Shown: positions 36,837 through 49,900 of the stretch, in pieces
Numbering within the stretch: the stretch's first letter is position 1
Layout of the letters: the number at the start of each line of letters is the position of its first letter
The notes under the pieces: generated by a model
Told to the model about the DNA's origin: nothing
Databases searched by the model: none
The model's input: only the letters and a program-made list of their open reading frames with translations
Source of the DNA: Ampelocalamus luodianensis
Taxonomy: Eukaryota > Streptophyta > Magnoliopsida > Poales > Poaceae
Length of the DNA stretch: 64,000 nt
Reading direction: 5' to 3'
Assembly (NCBI GenBank): GCA_036346255.1
Contig: CM070617.1
Coordinates: forward strand, 28,323,080-28,387,079
Program-made: the position numbers and the translations under genes

Positions 36837-37354
36837 CCACAAGAAAAAAAAAATCAAAATATGCTTCCATCCATCGTATTTTAGCGTTGATATCCCTGCT
36901 TGGACTAAGGAAGATATTCTATCCTATTCATCTCATATCCTTGTCTCCGGCAGTCCGGCTAAGTCCAGGCTAGCTTGATTTTAGTCCTACACAAATGACA
37001 AATTTAGTGCATGCTCCATTTCGTATCAACTTTTCAAACACATAACCTCTCAATTGGATTTGAGCAAATTCCGAAGGACGTACCAGTCAGGCTGGTGTGT
37101 ATATTACACTATGGAAACACACCTATACAGAAAACGATTCAAATCTTCAAGTGGTACCTCTCTTTTGTTAGGCATCTTATACTATTCCAATGATCCAATC
37201 CAATCGTCACCGTTATCGACGACATCGTAGACCCAAACAATGTGCTACCATACAACTACTTCCCAACAATGGTCTGGGGTTAACCAATTTCATTACCTGA
37301 ACCATCGACAAGTACGAAAATCCCCATTTTGTAGGCGCTCTCATGCAAAAAGGC
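36837..37354. other. Spacer between the copia and Mutator-like elements
   Basis: About 500 bases of AT-rich sequence beginning with an A-run. No coding frame, repeat or element boundary is recognised here apart from the flanking ones. Confidence 0.4.
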
Positions 37355-37446
37355 TGCCTATCCAGTTTTTTGGGCAAATATAGCACTTATTGTGCACGAA
37401 AATAACAAATCTAGCTCCTCCGAAGATCAAAGGCAAAAATGACACC

Positions 37447-38230
37447 TCGGCGGTGGTGAAGCCAAAGAACGGGCCACCGGTGCAGGTCCAACACGGGGAC
37501 GAACGAGGCCGGCCTGTGCAGACCGCTGGGCCTCCCACTTGCGCTTGCGGGACTCGCCCAGCGCTCTCGCCTTATGCTCGGCGACGATGGCCTTGTCCAC
37601 CAAGGTTTGGAAGTCGGGGAAGTCCACAATAGAGAGCTTGTCACAAGCTCCTCGGACAAACCCTCCATGAACTTCTCTGCTTGGCCTCATCGGTGGCCAC
37701 CTCGGCGAGGCGTACCTCGCCAAATGGTTGAACTCATGAAGGTACTCAGTCACGATTTGCGCCCTGTTTGGCGCAAGGAACTCCTTCTTCTTGACTTCAT
37801 CGGGCCGGCGGGACATGGGCCCGACGAAAGTGGCGACGGAACTCCTCCCACGAGACCACGTGTCCGCGGCCGCATGGCGAGAAGTTCTCCCACCATGAGT
37901 GCCGCACCCTCCAATTGATGGGATGCGAAAAGTGCGCTCTGCTCACGGCATCGAGCAACGTTGAGCTTCGCTCAACGGCACGCGACCGATCGTCTGCGTC
38001 CAAGGATCCTCGGGCCGGGAGAAGGTGGGAGGCTGCGTGCGAAGGAACTCCGCAAGTCCCCACGAGGCGGTGACCACCTCCGGATCCGAGGCACGAGAGG
38101 AGTGGAGGTGTTTACGGCGATAACCTCCAACACCCTACGGTCCTCCGAGCGATTGCGTTCGATGCGCATGAGGACTTCCGCCATGGTCGGAGGAGGAAGT
38201 TCCTCATCGGGACTACCGGTGATTCCGGCG
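37447..38230 (-). pseudogene. Ty3/gypsy gag fragment, frameshifted
   Basis: Reading down from 38184: MAEVLMRIERNRSEDRRVLE, then in another frame SLDADDRSRAVERSST and WWENFSPCGRGHVVSWEEFR, then KKKEFLAPNRAQIVTEYLHE followed by FNHLARYA, and FPDFQTLVDKAIVAEHKARA with ESRKRKWEAQR. This is the capsid region of grass gypsy gags in the right order, broken by at least two frameshifts. It ends abruptly next to the Mutator-like inverted repeat at about 37447, so the zinc knuckle and all of pol are missing. Confidence 0.75.
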
Positions 38231-38837
38231 CTCGTGTCCCACCACCATCACGATTCACTAAGATGAGTTAGTTACAAGCCCGAGATAAAAAGAAGGCAAA
38301 GAAATCCAAACTCAAGAAAAAGGGCTCAGGAATAACCACCAAGAGCAGGACCAAAAATCACCAAATCGACTTCTGAAACGACTAACCCGTATGGAAGAGC
38401 AGTAATCGTGTGAGAAACCCAAAATTTTCAGAACTAAATTCTAGCTCAAAATAGTCCAAAAATCAAGGCATAACCACCTAATAGAGTATAGGCATTAGCT
38501 AATCTCATATCACTTCTTACCCTTTCATTCCCACAAGTTTTAGTTGAATTTACCTCTCATTTCCTACCTTAATTACTAACCACTAGCTAGCTGTCCAAAT
38601 TCCTTTCTCCAAGCCCTCATGCTTCTCCCAAAACCAAGTTAATCGATAGAGGCTAACTTTTGAAAGGAAGAGAGGAACAACTTTTTCAAACTTAAGTGAG
38701 GGTAAGGTGAGATGAGCAAGCTAAGATAGGTAAGGGGAAAAATTAGAGAACTTACTTAAGTTTTTATCAATTATTTGAAAGTAAGTTTTCAAAATATCCT
38801 AAAGGCGACCAAGCTAGGGGTTTCTACGGTCAGTATG

Positions 38838-38849
38838 GCTCTGATACCA
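38838..38849 (-). promoter_or_regulatory. Primer binding site of the gypsy element
   Basis: TGGTATCAGAGC on the minus strand, complementary to the 3' end of initiator tRNA-Met, begins four bases past the LTR end CACA at 38854. It fixes both the orientation and the LTR border. Confidence 0.85.
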
Positions 38850-38853
38850 ACTT

Positions 38854-41800
38854 TGTGAGGACCCGGAATGTTTAACTAGTAACACTTAACCTCCAAATGG
38901 TTCTAGCGTTACTAATTAAGCATTCTAAGCCTCGATGGACATATGCTTCCCAGAATTGCAGCATATGCACATCATCACAAAATTACACATCAATTCCATA
39001 CACAAACATCACTAGGTTTAACAACGACATACATAAAGTAAAGTTATTACAAAAGAGAGCCGACCGGCCAAATAGAACAATATACAAGAATGACAGCGGA
39101 AGCAAAAGCGCCATAAGATGGCTAGAACAAAAGTCGACCGGTTAGCCATACACCCACAAGGCAACCGACCGGCGCCAAGCTAGTCGCCCATAGCTACCAC
39201 AACACACTCACAAAAGTGAGGCCCTCGAGCTCACCTTCTTCCTCTGCAATGAACAATTAAGCATAGCATCCGAGTACAAAGATTGTCTTTGTACATAAAG
39301 ATCGACGTGTGGAATAGCGGACCTATTCATAAACTACATGCAAGCTTATTTGGGTAGAGGTTGTATGTCTCATTTGCATGAAGCCAACTTTATTTGCAAT
39401 AATGTAATATATTTCAAAAGCAAGTTTGCAAATCTGTTTTGTTATCAAAGTAACGATGAAGTAAAGATACATACAAGAACCACAGGAAGTGACTATCCCA
39501 ATAGCCACCACAACATAGCACGAATCCCGATTCGTACCACCCATCAAGTTTTAATTTAAAAGGTTGTAGTCTAACTCTTGAAAGACCTTGCCAAGCGTGT
39601 CCATAACCTAGGGCGAGGCTATTCGAATAGTTTTAACCTGCAGGTGTACCAATGTACCCACACTTGGACCGCCTTCAAGCCACAAGCACACTCAGAAGGT
39701 ATCTGGCCCGGCTAAGTCCTACGAGACATTTCCAATCTTGTGTATTAACTACGAGCCGCTCATATGGATAGAAACCCATATGCTTACATTGCAAGCCGAA
39801 GACAACAAATCCCATCACGGGTGAAGTCTTTGGACACTACAATGCTCCCAACACCATCCCTCCCATGACTCCTGCGACTGGAGCCAATACACGCCAAAGT
39901 ACTAAGTCAAGAGAGGTCCCATACCCTCTAATGTGGTTAGCACGCTAAAATGCTTGGTTCGATGTAACAAGATGTTCGGTCCTTGTTGACGGGCACCATT
40001 CGATCACACCCAAGAATCACACCATCATACCATTGTGCCCAAGTCTAAATCATTTTGTTTTCAGTTTTAGTTTTCATAAATATACATGACACAAGGTGGA
40101 AATCATAATCCATAATAAGTTTTGTGTGATCAAGGTTATCGACAAGTCGATAACCGCCCATTTCTACGAAACTAAGCATGGCTAAGCAATTAATTCGCAA
40201 CTACTAAGTGACAAGAGCCCATCCATGAACTCTAAATCACGACAAGTAACCTAGGCTCATGGTAGTAGAGGATAATCATTTGCTAAGGAAATGCATCTAC
40301 TAGGCCAACTATTAACACAAAGTAGCAATGCATACATAGAATTTGTAATCAACATAAATACTTAAAATACTGGGATTAACATGATCAAGCGCTTGCCTTC
40401 TTGCTGTTGCTCAAACTGTTGCGGAGGGTCGTTCTCGGGATTACCGCAAATGTCGAATCCTAAGCGAAAGGCAAAAAGAACCAAGAACAACCAATAAGAC
40501 TAGCAACACTTAAACAAAAGAGCAAGCAAAAATTATCCAAATGCGTCGAAACTTAAACATAAGGCAGAATACGAATATACCTAGACATAGAAACTGGAAA
40601 AACCTAATTTGGATTTGTGGTGCAAAGATATTACCTAAAAACCCATTTTCGGCCATAATTAGCACTGTAGCAAAAACATTTTCTAGAAAGATTTTGAAGC
40701 TGAAATTTTTATGGTAGCTACCTATTGGTATAGAGGTAACCCATATAAAATTTCAGGTCATTTGGAGTTAAAATGATTTAGTTATGATTTTCTAAGATGC
40801 AAAACTAGCATAATGCACTTCCCGAAATATAAACATGTGCAAAACCTATTTCACATTATAGAATGATATGAGAGGATTTCCTAACATCAAATTTCTATTT
40901 TTAGGATTTCTGAGAATTACTGGTGTCTATTACATCATTAAATGAATTTTTAAGTCTTTGCTAATAAGGTTAAATCTACTAACATATTTTTAAGTGTGAT
41001 TTAGGCCTTCCACCATTTTTAGATTAAAGTTTAGTTAATAGCAAATTTATCAAAGTTAAAATCATACAATTATCAGATATACAGAAAAAGATATGCATTT
41101 TCCAAGTTTTAATACAATTCTAGAATATATAAAAATAGCAGAAAACAAGCTATTCTTAACTAAACAATTCCCTGCTACTGGAACATGCTTAAATCCATTT
41201 TTATAATAAACTAAAATGACAACATAATTTATTACCGTTGGAATTATCTAAAAAGTAGTTAAAATGAATTAGTTATGAGTTTCTAAAGTTTTTATATCAT
41301 TTTCAGTTGTTAAACAAATACTTACCAAATCTGAGAACCACCCAATTAAAAGAAAACGCGTGGGCGCTCGGCAACCCTTGATCTAACATCCTACGGCTCA
41401 CGCGCGCGCGCAAAGCGCCGCGCGCCAAACCTGTCGGAGCCCACCGTTGGATCACGATCCAACGGCTCACGAAGGTGTATGCATCCGGGCGGTGCGGTTG
41501 CTTGGGCCAATCCCACCGCGAGATCTGGCGATGGGCGGTCCGGCGCGCACGGTCGGAAGGTCCGATTGCACACGATCTCGGCCGTTGATCTCAAGATCGG
41601 CGGTCGAGAATGATCAAGGCATCGGAGGGTCCGAATGCACTCACGATCCGGGCGCGAGATCTAAAAACGAGCAGTAGATATTGACCGCGTTCAAAGGAAG
41701 ATCTTGACATGTGGGACCGCATGTCGGTGACTTCAGTCACCACGCCCGGTTTAACCCACGTGCACGATGCATCGCCCACTTGTCGGCGGCGAGAGTGGCG

Positions 41801-43979
41801 GTTGGGGCGAATTTAATGATTCCAATGATTACCATTAATTAGGCACTAATGACTACGGAATTTGATTTTAATCCCTCGGGCCCACAAGACGACCGCGGAG
41901 GAGATTAAACGATTTAACCAATCGACACATTAACTAACCAATGATTAATCTTAATGATGTCGGAACAGTGCGGGATTGAACCAGAGAGTGATTAAAGGAT
42001 GTTGGGCCGACTGGTCAGTGGCTCAACAATAATGATTAAGACACAATTAACAACTAATGATTAGCAATTAATGTGTCCTAATCAAATGACGAAAACGGAA
42101 GCTCTGTGCCGGCAAAACCCGAGTGAGTTCAACGGCAAACCACCGGCGACACTGGCCGCGGCGGCGCCGAACAAGACCCAAAATGGATTCGCAATAACAG
42201 TACGAACCTAATGGTAGCATTCTCGCCGGCGGCGAGGGACTAGAACGCCGGCTAGCCGGAAAAACGAAAATGGGAGCTTACTGCTAAACATGAAAAATCG
42301 CGATGAGCTCCACTACGAGCCTAGGGTGCGGGTGCCAGAGCTTCTAAGGACTAATAAGAAGCTACCTTAGTGACAAGAAGCTTCGAAGATGGCCGGAGAT
42401 GCTTGATCACGATGAAAGCTCGCCGGACATGAAGAAGAAAGGTTGAAAATGACACCCTGAGCCAAATGAGTGATACCAAGGCATCAAAATAGCTTCATAA
42501 TGATTCACAGAAGCTACATGAGCAAGCAATTGGAAAATGGAGCACTCACCTGAGCTGAGGAAGAAGATGACCAAATTAGTAGAATTTGAACAAACCCCAA
42601 ATTGGACAATTCACGAGAATCAAATCCAAAATCAAATGAGGGAAATGTTCAAGGAAGTAAATAGATAAGGTTAGGGCAAAGAAACATGAAGGAGGACCAC
42701 TGGAACACCAAGAACACCAATGAAGCTTCACGGGTCAACAATGGCGATTTGCCATTTTTGAGGTGTTAGGCTCCAATCATGAGAATGAAGCTTGATGGTG
42801 GTCTAAAGAAATACCAGGAGGCATTGAGAGTGCTTATAAGGCCAAGAAAGTGTTAGGGTTTGCACCACTCATGTTTGGGCGCAAAGCACAAAACACAATG
42901 CGCACGACAAGGAAAAGGGGTGTAGACGTGCACTAGGGCATGGCCTTGCAGAGTACCTCCCATACACCTAAACGTCGGCTAGGGTGGCTTTAGGGAGCAA
43001 GAAATGACACCGCCATTACTCCCCTACAGCGCTCGCGGCGGAGGTAGAAGACGACCAGCGAAAAGGTTCGGTGACTCACGGCGTTGGATGAGACACGAGC
43101 GGTGAGATAGCGCCACGCCTACGGGCTTTAAAACACAACGGAGATATTGCGAACCCTATGATTAGAAATGAGCGGCTCGAATAGCTCCACGTTGCAAACT
43201 CAAATTACAACGAGAGTGCGGCGTTGGATCTTAATCCAACGGCTCGATTCAAAAATGCAACCGGAGGGTGCGAAAGTTTCGGCGCATCTCGGCGGTTGGA
43301 TGGAGATCAACGGTTGACATTCGGACTTGCAGCGGAAGGTCCGAAATGATACACGCGCGGCGTGCGATTTAGATCTAATGGTTGAGATCCACCGCGCGTT
43401 TTAAAGAGTGGCTCGGTGCATTTAGTTGATGGACCAAGTCGATTGGCGAGCCCGAGTCGACTCGAACGAGTAACAATAAACCCAGTTTGACTTTGAAATA
43501 AAAACAAAGACTTTGAAAGATTTATTTGAGGTAGCAAATTAACTCCAAAATTATGAAATTTTTACAGGAGCTTGCTAACTCAGATATCAACCTTGTGTAA
43601 AATTTTCAGAGGTTTTATACTGTGAATAAATCTCCAAAATTTCTGCAAGGCTCTGTTTTAATGTTTGACTAAGAGTCAAACAGGTTTGATCGCCTCTAAA
43701 AATATTCAAACAATTTCTAAAAATTGTGAAATTTTTCAGAGGGTCACATACCATCACAGAGACTTAGGAAAAATATTTCCAGAGGATGATCATAAGATTT
43801 GACAAGATTGTTTTTGGAATAGCAAGATTTGGATCAACAAGACTTGTGACAATGTAATTCCATAATTCCTTGAACAAGAATTGATTGGCACAACAGGAAA
43901 TACATGATGTAAGAAAAAGTTTTAATTTCTACTCATTTTCTTACATTTGAAACACAAGCCCAAAATTTGGGATGTTACA
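38854..43979 (-). repeat. Giant (~5.1 kb) 5' LTR of a Ty3/gypsy element
   Basis: It begins TGTAACATCCCAAATTTTGG at 43979 and ends CCGGGTCCTCACA at 38854, four bases before the primer site. The inside is AT-rich at both ends and GC-rich around 41340-43450, with repeated short blocks of the type 'ttggat..atccaacggctc'. No coding frame longer than about 80 codons is visible. At about 5.1 kb it is at the upper end for plant LTRs; an undetected nested insertion is possible. The partner 3' LTR is absent from the window. Confidence 0.75.
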
Positions 43980-44137
43980 GATGGATTCATGCAATATAGG
44001 TATATGTCAAATCATGCCCGGAGAAGGACTTCCTCAATAAGTGCCCTGGGAAGGACTTCCTTCTTTGCGCCCGGGCGAGATGCCCCGTTGTAATTAAATT
44101 ATTCGTAATTAATTAGTCATAATTAATTTATTCGTAG

Positions 44138-44568
44138 TGTTGGAAGAATAATTCACCCTTCGCTCTAATGGAACCTGTTTTGCAGAAGACACGCGCACCA
44201 GTCCAATACATACAGTTATGCTCATAAAAGACTGTAATACCCCTCGCTTATACTCATAGGCTAGCTTTGCTACCAAACGTTATTCCCATCATTTGTACAG
44301 GCTGAGGAGCCTATAAATACCCTATGTATCTCCCATTTGAGAGGATGGCTCTCTTGAGCAATAAAGAAGTATAATCAAACTGATGATCCCTCGGGGGCTC
44401 CCTCTCTAGAGGTAACCCCCCGTTGGCTTATCGACAGGAATAAGGTGGTCCTCTCGGACCCCCCAACCTATATAAATCCTTATGTTATTTTTTACTCTTG
44501 TGGGTGACGGCCCGTCAGACGGCTGATATCCACCCCCTCACTCGTGTTCCATTTTTACACCTACAACA
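44138..44568 (+). mobile_element. 431-bp solo LTR (copia-type)
   Basis: It starts TGTTGGAAGAATAATTCACC and ends CACCTACAACA, giving perfect TGTTG/CAACA ends. It contains CCTATAAATACCC (TATA-like, 44309-44321) and a downstream CAATAAAG polyadenylation-like signal near 44360. The flanks CGTAG (44133-44137) and TGTAA (44569-44573) match at 3 of 5. It interrupts the AT-rich foldback core. No internal region is attached. Confidence 0.75.
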
Positions 44569-44573
44569 TGTAA

Positions 44574-45600
44574 TTAGTCGTAATTTCCATAATTAATTAG
44601 TCACAGTTAAATATTATTAATAAATTAGTTATAATTAATTTAGTCATAATTAATTAGTCATGGTTAGTTAATAAATTGCGACTAAATTAATAAATCACAT
44701 GAACCATAAATTAATTATGACTAAATTAATAATGTGGCACATGATTCCATGCGCCCTAATTTCAACGTGTAATTAATTTATGGTGCATGTGATAATACGA
44801 CGTATGATTTCATGTGGCAATAATTTTTTGATACACGTGATAATACATAGAAAGTCAGACATACACGGAAATCAAATAATTTCATGCGCCCTATTTGGAA
44901 TGCAAGTTTTTGGCTTTTTTTTCTTTCTAAAATGTTAATTTATTAGGGCAACTGTTGAGGATTACAACATATTGTGAAGTAGACACTAATTAAACATCTT
45001 GACATGCCCAACCCACCCGGTCCTCCCTGTACGAGACCGACGCCAAAAAACACAAGTAGATCTTGCATGTTCAACATTATCTAAAGCCATAACAACCCAA
45101 TTCATATGTTAGAAGAAATGCATCGTTCTTTACTACATAAAATCAAATAAACATGTCGCACTGTTTAGTCTATATTTCTCTACCTCCTTAAAATAACTAC
45201 ATTTCGGTAATCCTTATGTACAAATTTAACCTAATCGGTGCATAATAAAAAAAACTACTATATTTCTGGAAAAAACTAGTAATCCTTCTAACTAAATAAC
45301 TACGACGAAATTATTTGGAGTGACTAACTATGACTAAATTAATTACAATCAAATAATTATGAATAAATTAATTACAACCAAATAATTATGACCAAATTAA
45401 TTATAACTAATTAATTTAGATTATTTAACTACAACTAATTAACTCTGATTAATTAGCTACGACTAACTAACTCCGATTAATTAACTATGACTAATTAATT
45501 ACAAAAATTATGAATAATTAACTGTGGCTACTTAATTACGAATAAATTACTTACGACTAATTAATTACGAATAAATTAGTTACGACTAGATAATTACAAC
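44574..45600. repeat. AT-rich low-complexity core of the foldback element
   Basis: Long stretches are built from TAATTAATTA, ACTAATTA and ACGAATAAATTA-like words (mainly 44574-44720 and 45280-45600), separated by less repetitive AT-rich DNA. No gene. The right part is the inverted counterpart of 44085-44137. Confidence 0.6.
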
Positions 45601-45620
45601 ATAGGGCGTCTGGGCCACGG

Positions 45621-45745
45621 GTGTACGGATGAGGGAAGTCATCTCCCTTGGGGCACTTACTTAGAAAGTCCCCTCTCTTAGGGCACTTACTTGGGAAGTC
45701 CTCTCCTCTAGGGCACTTACTTAGGAAGTCTCTCCCCTGAGGCAA
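45621..45745. repeat. 30-bp tandem repeat, about four units
   Basis: GGGCACTTAC recurs exactly 30 bases apart at 45651, 45681 and 45711, each followed by TT.GGAAGTC.TCTC; a partial unit precedes them. Because 30 is a multiple of three, the minus strand stays open with a repeated KCPxGxDF peptide, which is a by-product and not evidence of a gene. It forms the subterminal repeat of the foldback element. Confidence 0.8.
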
Positions 45746-45871
45746 GGACTTGACACATGTTGTTTATCGACGAGTTCGTTGTGCTATTTTTGGCTTTGAT
45801 ATCTGGAGGGGTCTAGATTTACTATTTTTGTGTGCAAACAATGCTATATTAACAAAAAAACTCGTCTATCC

Positions 45872-46999
45872 ACACCGCACGAGTCTACGTGACACACGAG
45901 CCTGATCCATGATTCGGAAGTTGGACGACCTTTGTCCTCTCAACCTCTCGTCCCAGAATCCAAAATAGAGATTGTTGTCCCCATCTCAAGTTCAGACTCC
46001 ATCCAAATTCCAAAACTAGCAAGGGGTCCCCATCTCAAGTCTAGACTCTATCCAGATTCCAGAACTAGCAAGGGGTGTAAAAAAGCTCGTTAATGGGGAT
46101 TAGGATCCTCTATGCAGAGAATCTACAGTATATAGATATTAGGAGTGATCTCCACTGCCGGTCAAAAGGTCTAAGGTTGAGATCAAGAGCGGCAACGGTC
46201 TTGCTACAGTAAAGTCGTTTGCAATACTTTCCAATTGTTGCTACAGTACTATAACAGAGCACTGTTTACTCTCTCATGAAACACTGTTCATATGGTGCCT
46301 CTCTGCAGTACTGGAGAGGGTTCGGATCTCGTTAGTGGAGCTTGTTGTCTCGGTTCAAAATTGCTACAATTACACTCATGAAATGGTTGAACATTGAAAT
46401 GAGCCGATTTTCAATGAAATTGAATTTCGCTCTGACTCGACTCGTTAGCTCAATTCTAAAAATATTTTCAAACTACAAATAAAATAATATTAAATTAAAC
46501 ATATCAATTTTTTTATAAAAACTCTGTAAAACGGGTACTGCCTGTATATCCACCCTCGGCCAACCGTCCCCCAACTCCACCGCATTGTGCACGTACCAAC
46601 CCCCCACCATGAAATTACCCTGAACCCGACTCTACAACTCCGATTCCTATTCCTATTCCTATTCCTATTCCTATTCCTATTCGGCCATTCCCAAACCCCC
46701 CCGAAAGAATTTTCCCCTTCGCTTCCTTCCGCTCCTTTTTAGCGGAGCTAGACGGTAAACCCGTGGTGTCAGTTAAGTCTTTATATTTTCCAACTTCAGT
46801 GTAAATTCATAAAGATTTTGGGCTTGTATGCAAAAAGCGCATCCGCCACTGTTCGACGTGGATGGCATCTTCTTCTTAGCACATCGCACCGCAGCCTCCC
46901 CGCGACGGTTAAAAAACGAGAGGAGGGTTTCGTCCGTCATCCGGCGGAGAGAAGGCAGGCTGTCGCGGCGAATTGTATGATCGAATCGCGCCGCGGAGG
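45872..46999. promoter_or_regulatory. Upstream region of the SNF2 gene with short tandem repeats
   Basis: Two copies of a 49-bp unit lie at about 45979-46076 (CCCCATCTCAAG...ACTAGCAAGGGGT). A CCTATT hexanucleotide run of about six units is at 46645-46681. The last ~250 bases before the ATG become GC-rich and suit a promoter/5' UTR; the core promoter cannot be pinpointed. Confidence 0.45.
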
Positions 47000-49900
47000 A
47001 TGATGGCGGAGGATTTCGACGGCGCCGGCGCCGGCGCCGGCTCCGGGGAGGACAACCTGTCCATGCCCCTCGGCGATTTCTTCGCCTTCCTCGAGAGGGA
47101 GCCCGCGCTGCCCGAGGACGGGGAGGATCAGCAGCCTGGGGTGCGTGCCTTTGACCGCTCGGTCTTGCCCTACTTCGATTTGTTGTCGGGGGTTTTGTGC
47201 TCGTCGAATCCGATTCGGCGGGCGGGGTTGTTTGGGGCGAGGGTTACGTTTAGGCTAGGGTTTTGGATTGCATCGGGAGTGGATACGTTGAAATTTTTTG
47301 GGATGTTTTGGCGTTCGTGTCGGCGATTTTGGATGTTTTTGGGGTCTTAGGTGCTGTGCCTTTTGGAGCAAGGTGCTTCTGTCGTGTCACGGTATATAGG
47401 AGCCAAGCGTGATCAAGCTTAGATGAGGGATTTGGTGCGATTTTTCAGTTTAACGAGTTTTTTTGTTTGTTGTTTCATACTACACGGAGCACACGTGCTT
47501 GTTGATGCTAAAAGCTCAGTTCGATTATGAGATGCAATTACATTACACCGTTCTATAGTTTTGTTAAATGTTGTTTCGGAAATGATGACCATCTGGAGCC
47601 AGACGCTTGAACAGTCATCGGACTCTATGATGATCCTCCACGCTGCCGTTGTCACTTGACGCTCGACGTGAAGAGGCTCCCTCACTGATTATCGGGTTGG
47701 TCTGTGGTAGTACTGTCAGCCATGGGTGATGGCAGTGACTGGCGGGGGGTTGATGTTGGAGAAGAAGGTGATAGTGGCGGTAGCGGCTGGTGGGCAAATT
47801 GGGTGGGGTGAGGCTGCAGTGGTTCCATTGACTATGGGCTGTTCTCGGTGGCAGTGGGAGTCGTGGTTGCTGGTGGTGGGCCATGGGGATTGGCGAGGGT
47901 GTCGGGGTTGGAGAAGAAGGTAATGTCATAGGTGGCAGCTGAGTTGATGGGGGTGGTGAGGCAGCACCATGTTTGGTGGCAAGTGGATATGATGAGGAGA
48001 TGGGTGGTGATGGAGGTGGTGCCGAGGAGTAGTACTGACTACCAAGGGCAATGTCGATCGCAGGTGGCAGAGACACTGAGGATTAGGAAGGGGTGGGGTG
48101 TGGTGTTGCATTTTTTCTTCACATTGTATGCCAGCCCCCTAGTCTCCCCCATATTGTTCATATGTGCAGGGGCAGACAGATTCATGCATCAACCTTGCTA
48201 GGTTCTGAAAATGCATTTCAAAGCCATGAAGGTTTCCTTGAGAGTAACTGGTATTTAGGCATAGGCTTGTGAGGTTACTACTATTTTTTGGGACAACCTT
48301 ACGAAGGTTACTGTTATTTTTGCTGGTACATTGTTTGGTCCTTCATTTAGTCTCTTATCTTATATTCTGTGGTAAATGTGCATCGTTGTGATTTAAGAAT
48401 TATGTTTCTTAATACAGGCCAATCAAGGTTGTTTGGAGGGGCCAGTGGACACCACAGGTTCTGAAAATGCATTTGAAAGCCATGAAGGTAGACTGTGTTG
48501 CTCATTTTGATCATATGTTTTTTACCGGATGCATAGCTTTTCTTCTCCACAAGCATTGTTAATGTTATCACTTTATGAAATGAGCAGAAATTCTCGTAGA
48601 TGAAGGATTATGGTTAAACTACTCGCATATAGACCCTTCCCAGTGCCAGATGGAAGTAATGATGGAACTCAACCAAGGAGAAGTAACTTTTGATCACTCA
48701 GAGGCTACCCCTTATGGATTGCTTAGCAATGGTGAGAAACACAAACATGGCTTCAAAATGAAACCTAGTGTTTACCCTCCGTATAACATACCATTTTTTT
48801 GGCATTGCTTTGCAGGTTTATCAGAAAATTCTAGGACTGACAATCTTGACAGTCAACATTTACCAAGGGATGCATTAAACCATATAAATGAAGTTGAAGA
48901 AACAACTGCACCTCCATATGAAGATCTCTCAAATGTTCTGTACTTTGGACAGCAAACTATGTACTTTGACCAAACACAAGTCAAAGTAGAGAACAACTTA
49001 GAGGGCATGGAGCCACAAAGTAACACTTGTATGCCGATTTTCTCTCTGGCAATTTTTTTTTGGCAGCATCTAAGTATAAATTTAATCATTTGATATCTAT
49101 TGCAGATCCGTCATGTAATATGTTCACAGAGCAATCTGGTTTGAGTGAAGTTAAATGCCAGGATACGAGTGTAATGCTTGGTAGTACTGGGCAGGAGGGT
49201 AACCATTTCACACCAATAACCATGTTTCCTCTTCACCATAATGCAGCTATACCTGATATTTCTTACACTGAGTTGAACATTGGTGAGGTGACTGGAAGCA
49301 TGCGCAATGGCAACAGTAGTTGCCTGACTGTACAGGGAGAATATCTGCAGGGGGAGTTTGGGGAATATCCTCAACCAGAGTACGGTTCTCTTGATATGGC
49401 TGGTGAAAGAGTACTGCATGATTTGACACAAAACAATCAGTCATATGATATGGAACAATTTCCGCAGAATATATGTGAAAGCGGTTCGATGCAGGTGGGC
49501 TCTCCAGCTCAATATTGTGATGATACATCTTTGTCAGATTACTACATGGATGTATCTTCGCCAGAGTCGTTATCCTGCGAGCAGAACCAATCTGAAGATA
49601 TTTGCTTGAGGAGTGAGTCTAGCACTGACTCTTCTCCAGTACCCTCCAAGATTGTTCCTTTCAGCAACCAACACCCATTTATGAACATGAGAGATCAAAT
49701 GCCTCCAGCCTTTCATAAACAGTATGATGTTCATAGAAGCGGAAACTCTTCTATTCAGGGGAATTCGTCAAGAAGTTGCTTCAATGTAAACTTCAATGGT
49801 GATTCTGATTTATGTATTATTGAGGGGAGTAGCAATCCTGCTCCTGGTCATCTATTGCCACTCCAGGGAAAACTCCATCATAACTTTCAACAATCCGTGT

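Larger units (their letters stand above)
37364..45862. mobile_element. Foldback Mutator-like element containing nested LTR elements
   Basis: The left end AGTTTTTTGGGCAAATATAG and the inverted right end AGTTTTTTTGTTAATATAG begin an ~82-bp imperfect inverted repeat (37364-37446 and 45778-45862). The flanks TGCCTATCC (37355-37363) and CGTCTATCC (45863-45871) fit a 9-bp MULE target duplication with two changes. The inverted arms continue at 43995-44137 and 45590-45775: both carry GACTTCC..TAAGTGCCC units, and both then run into GTTGTAATTA...TTATTCGTAATTAATTAG when read inward. The original element was therefore about 1.5 kb with long arms and an AT-rich core; LTR elements account for the rest. 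Confidence 0.65.

Noticed and set aside
47615..48201. Pro/Ser-rich minus-strand and Gly/Val-rich plus-strand frames in SNF2 intron 1
   Set aside because: They come from a GT/GGT-rich simple-sequence stretch inside the intron; no independent gene signal.
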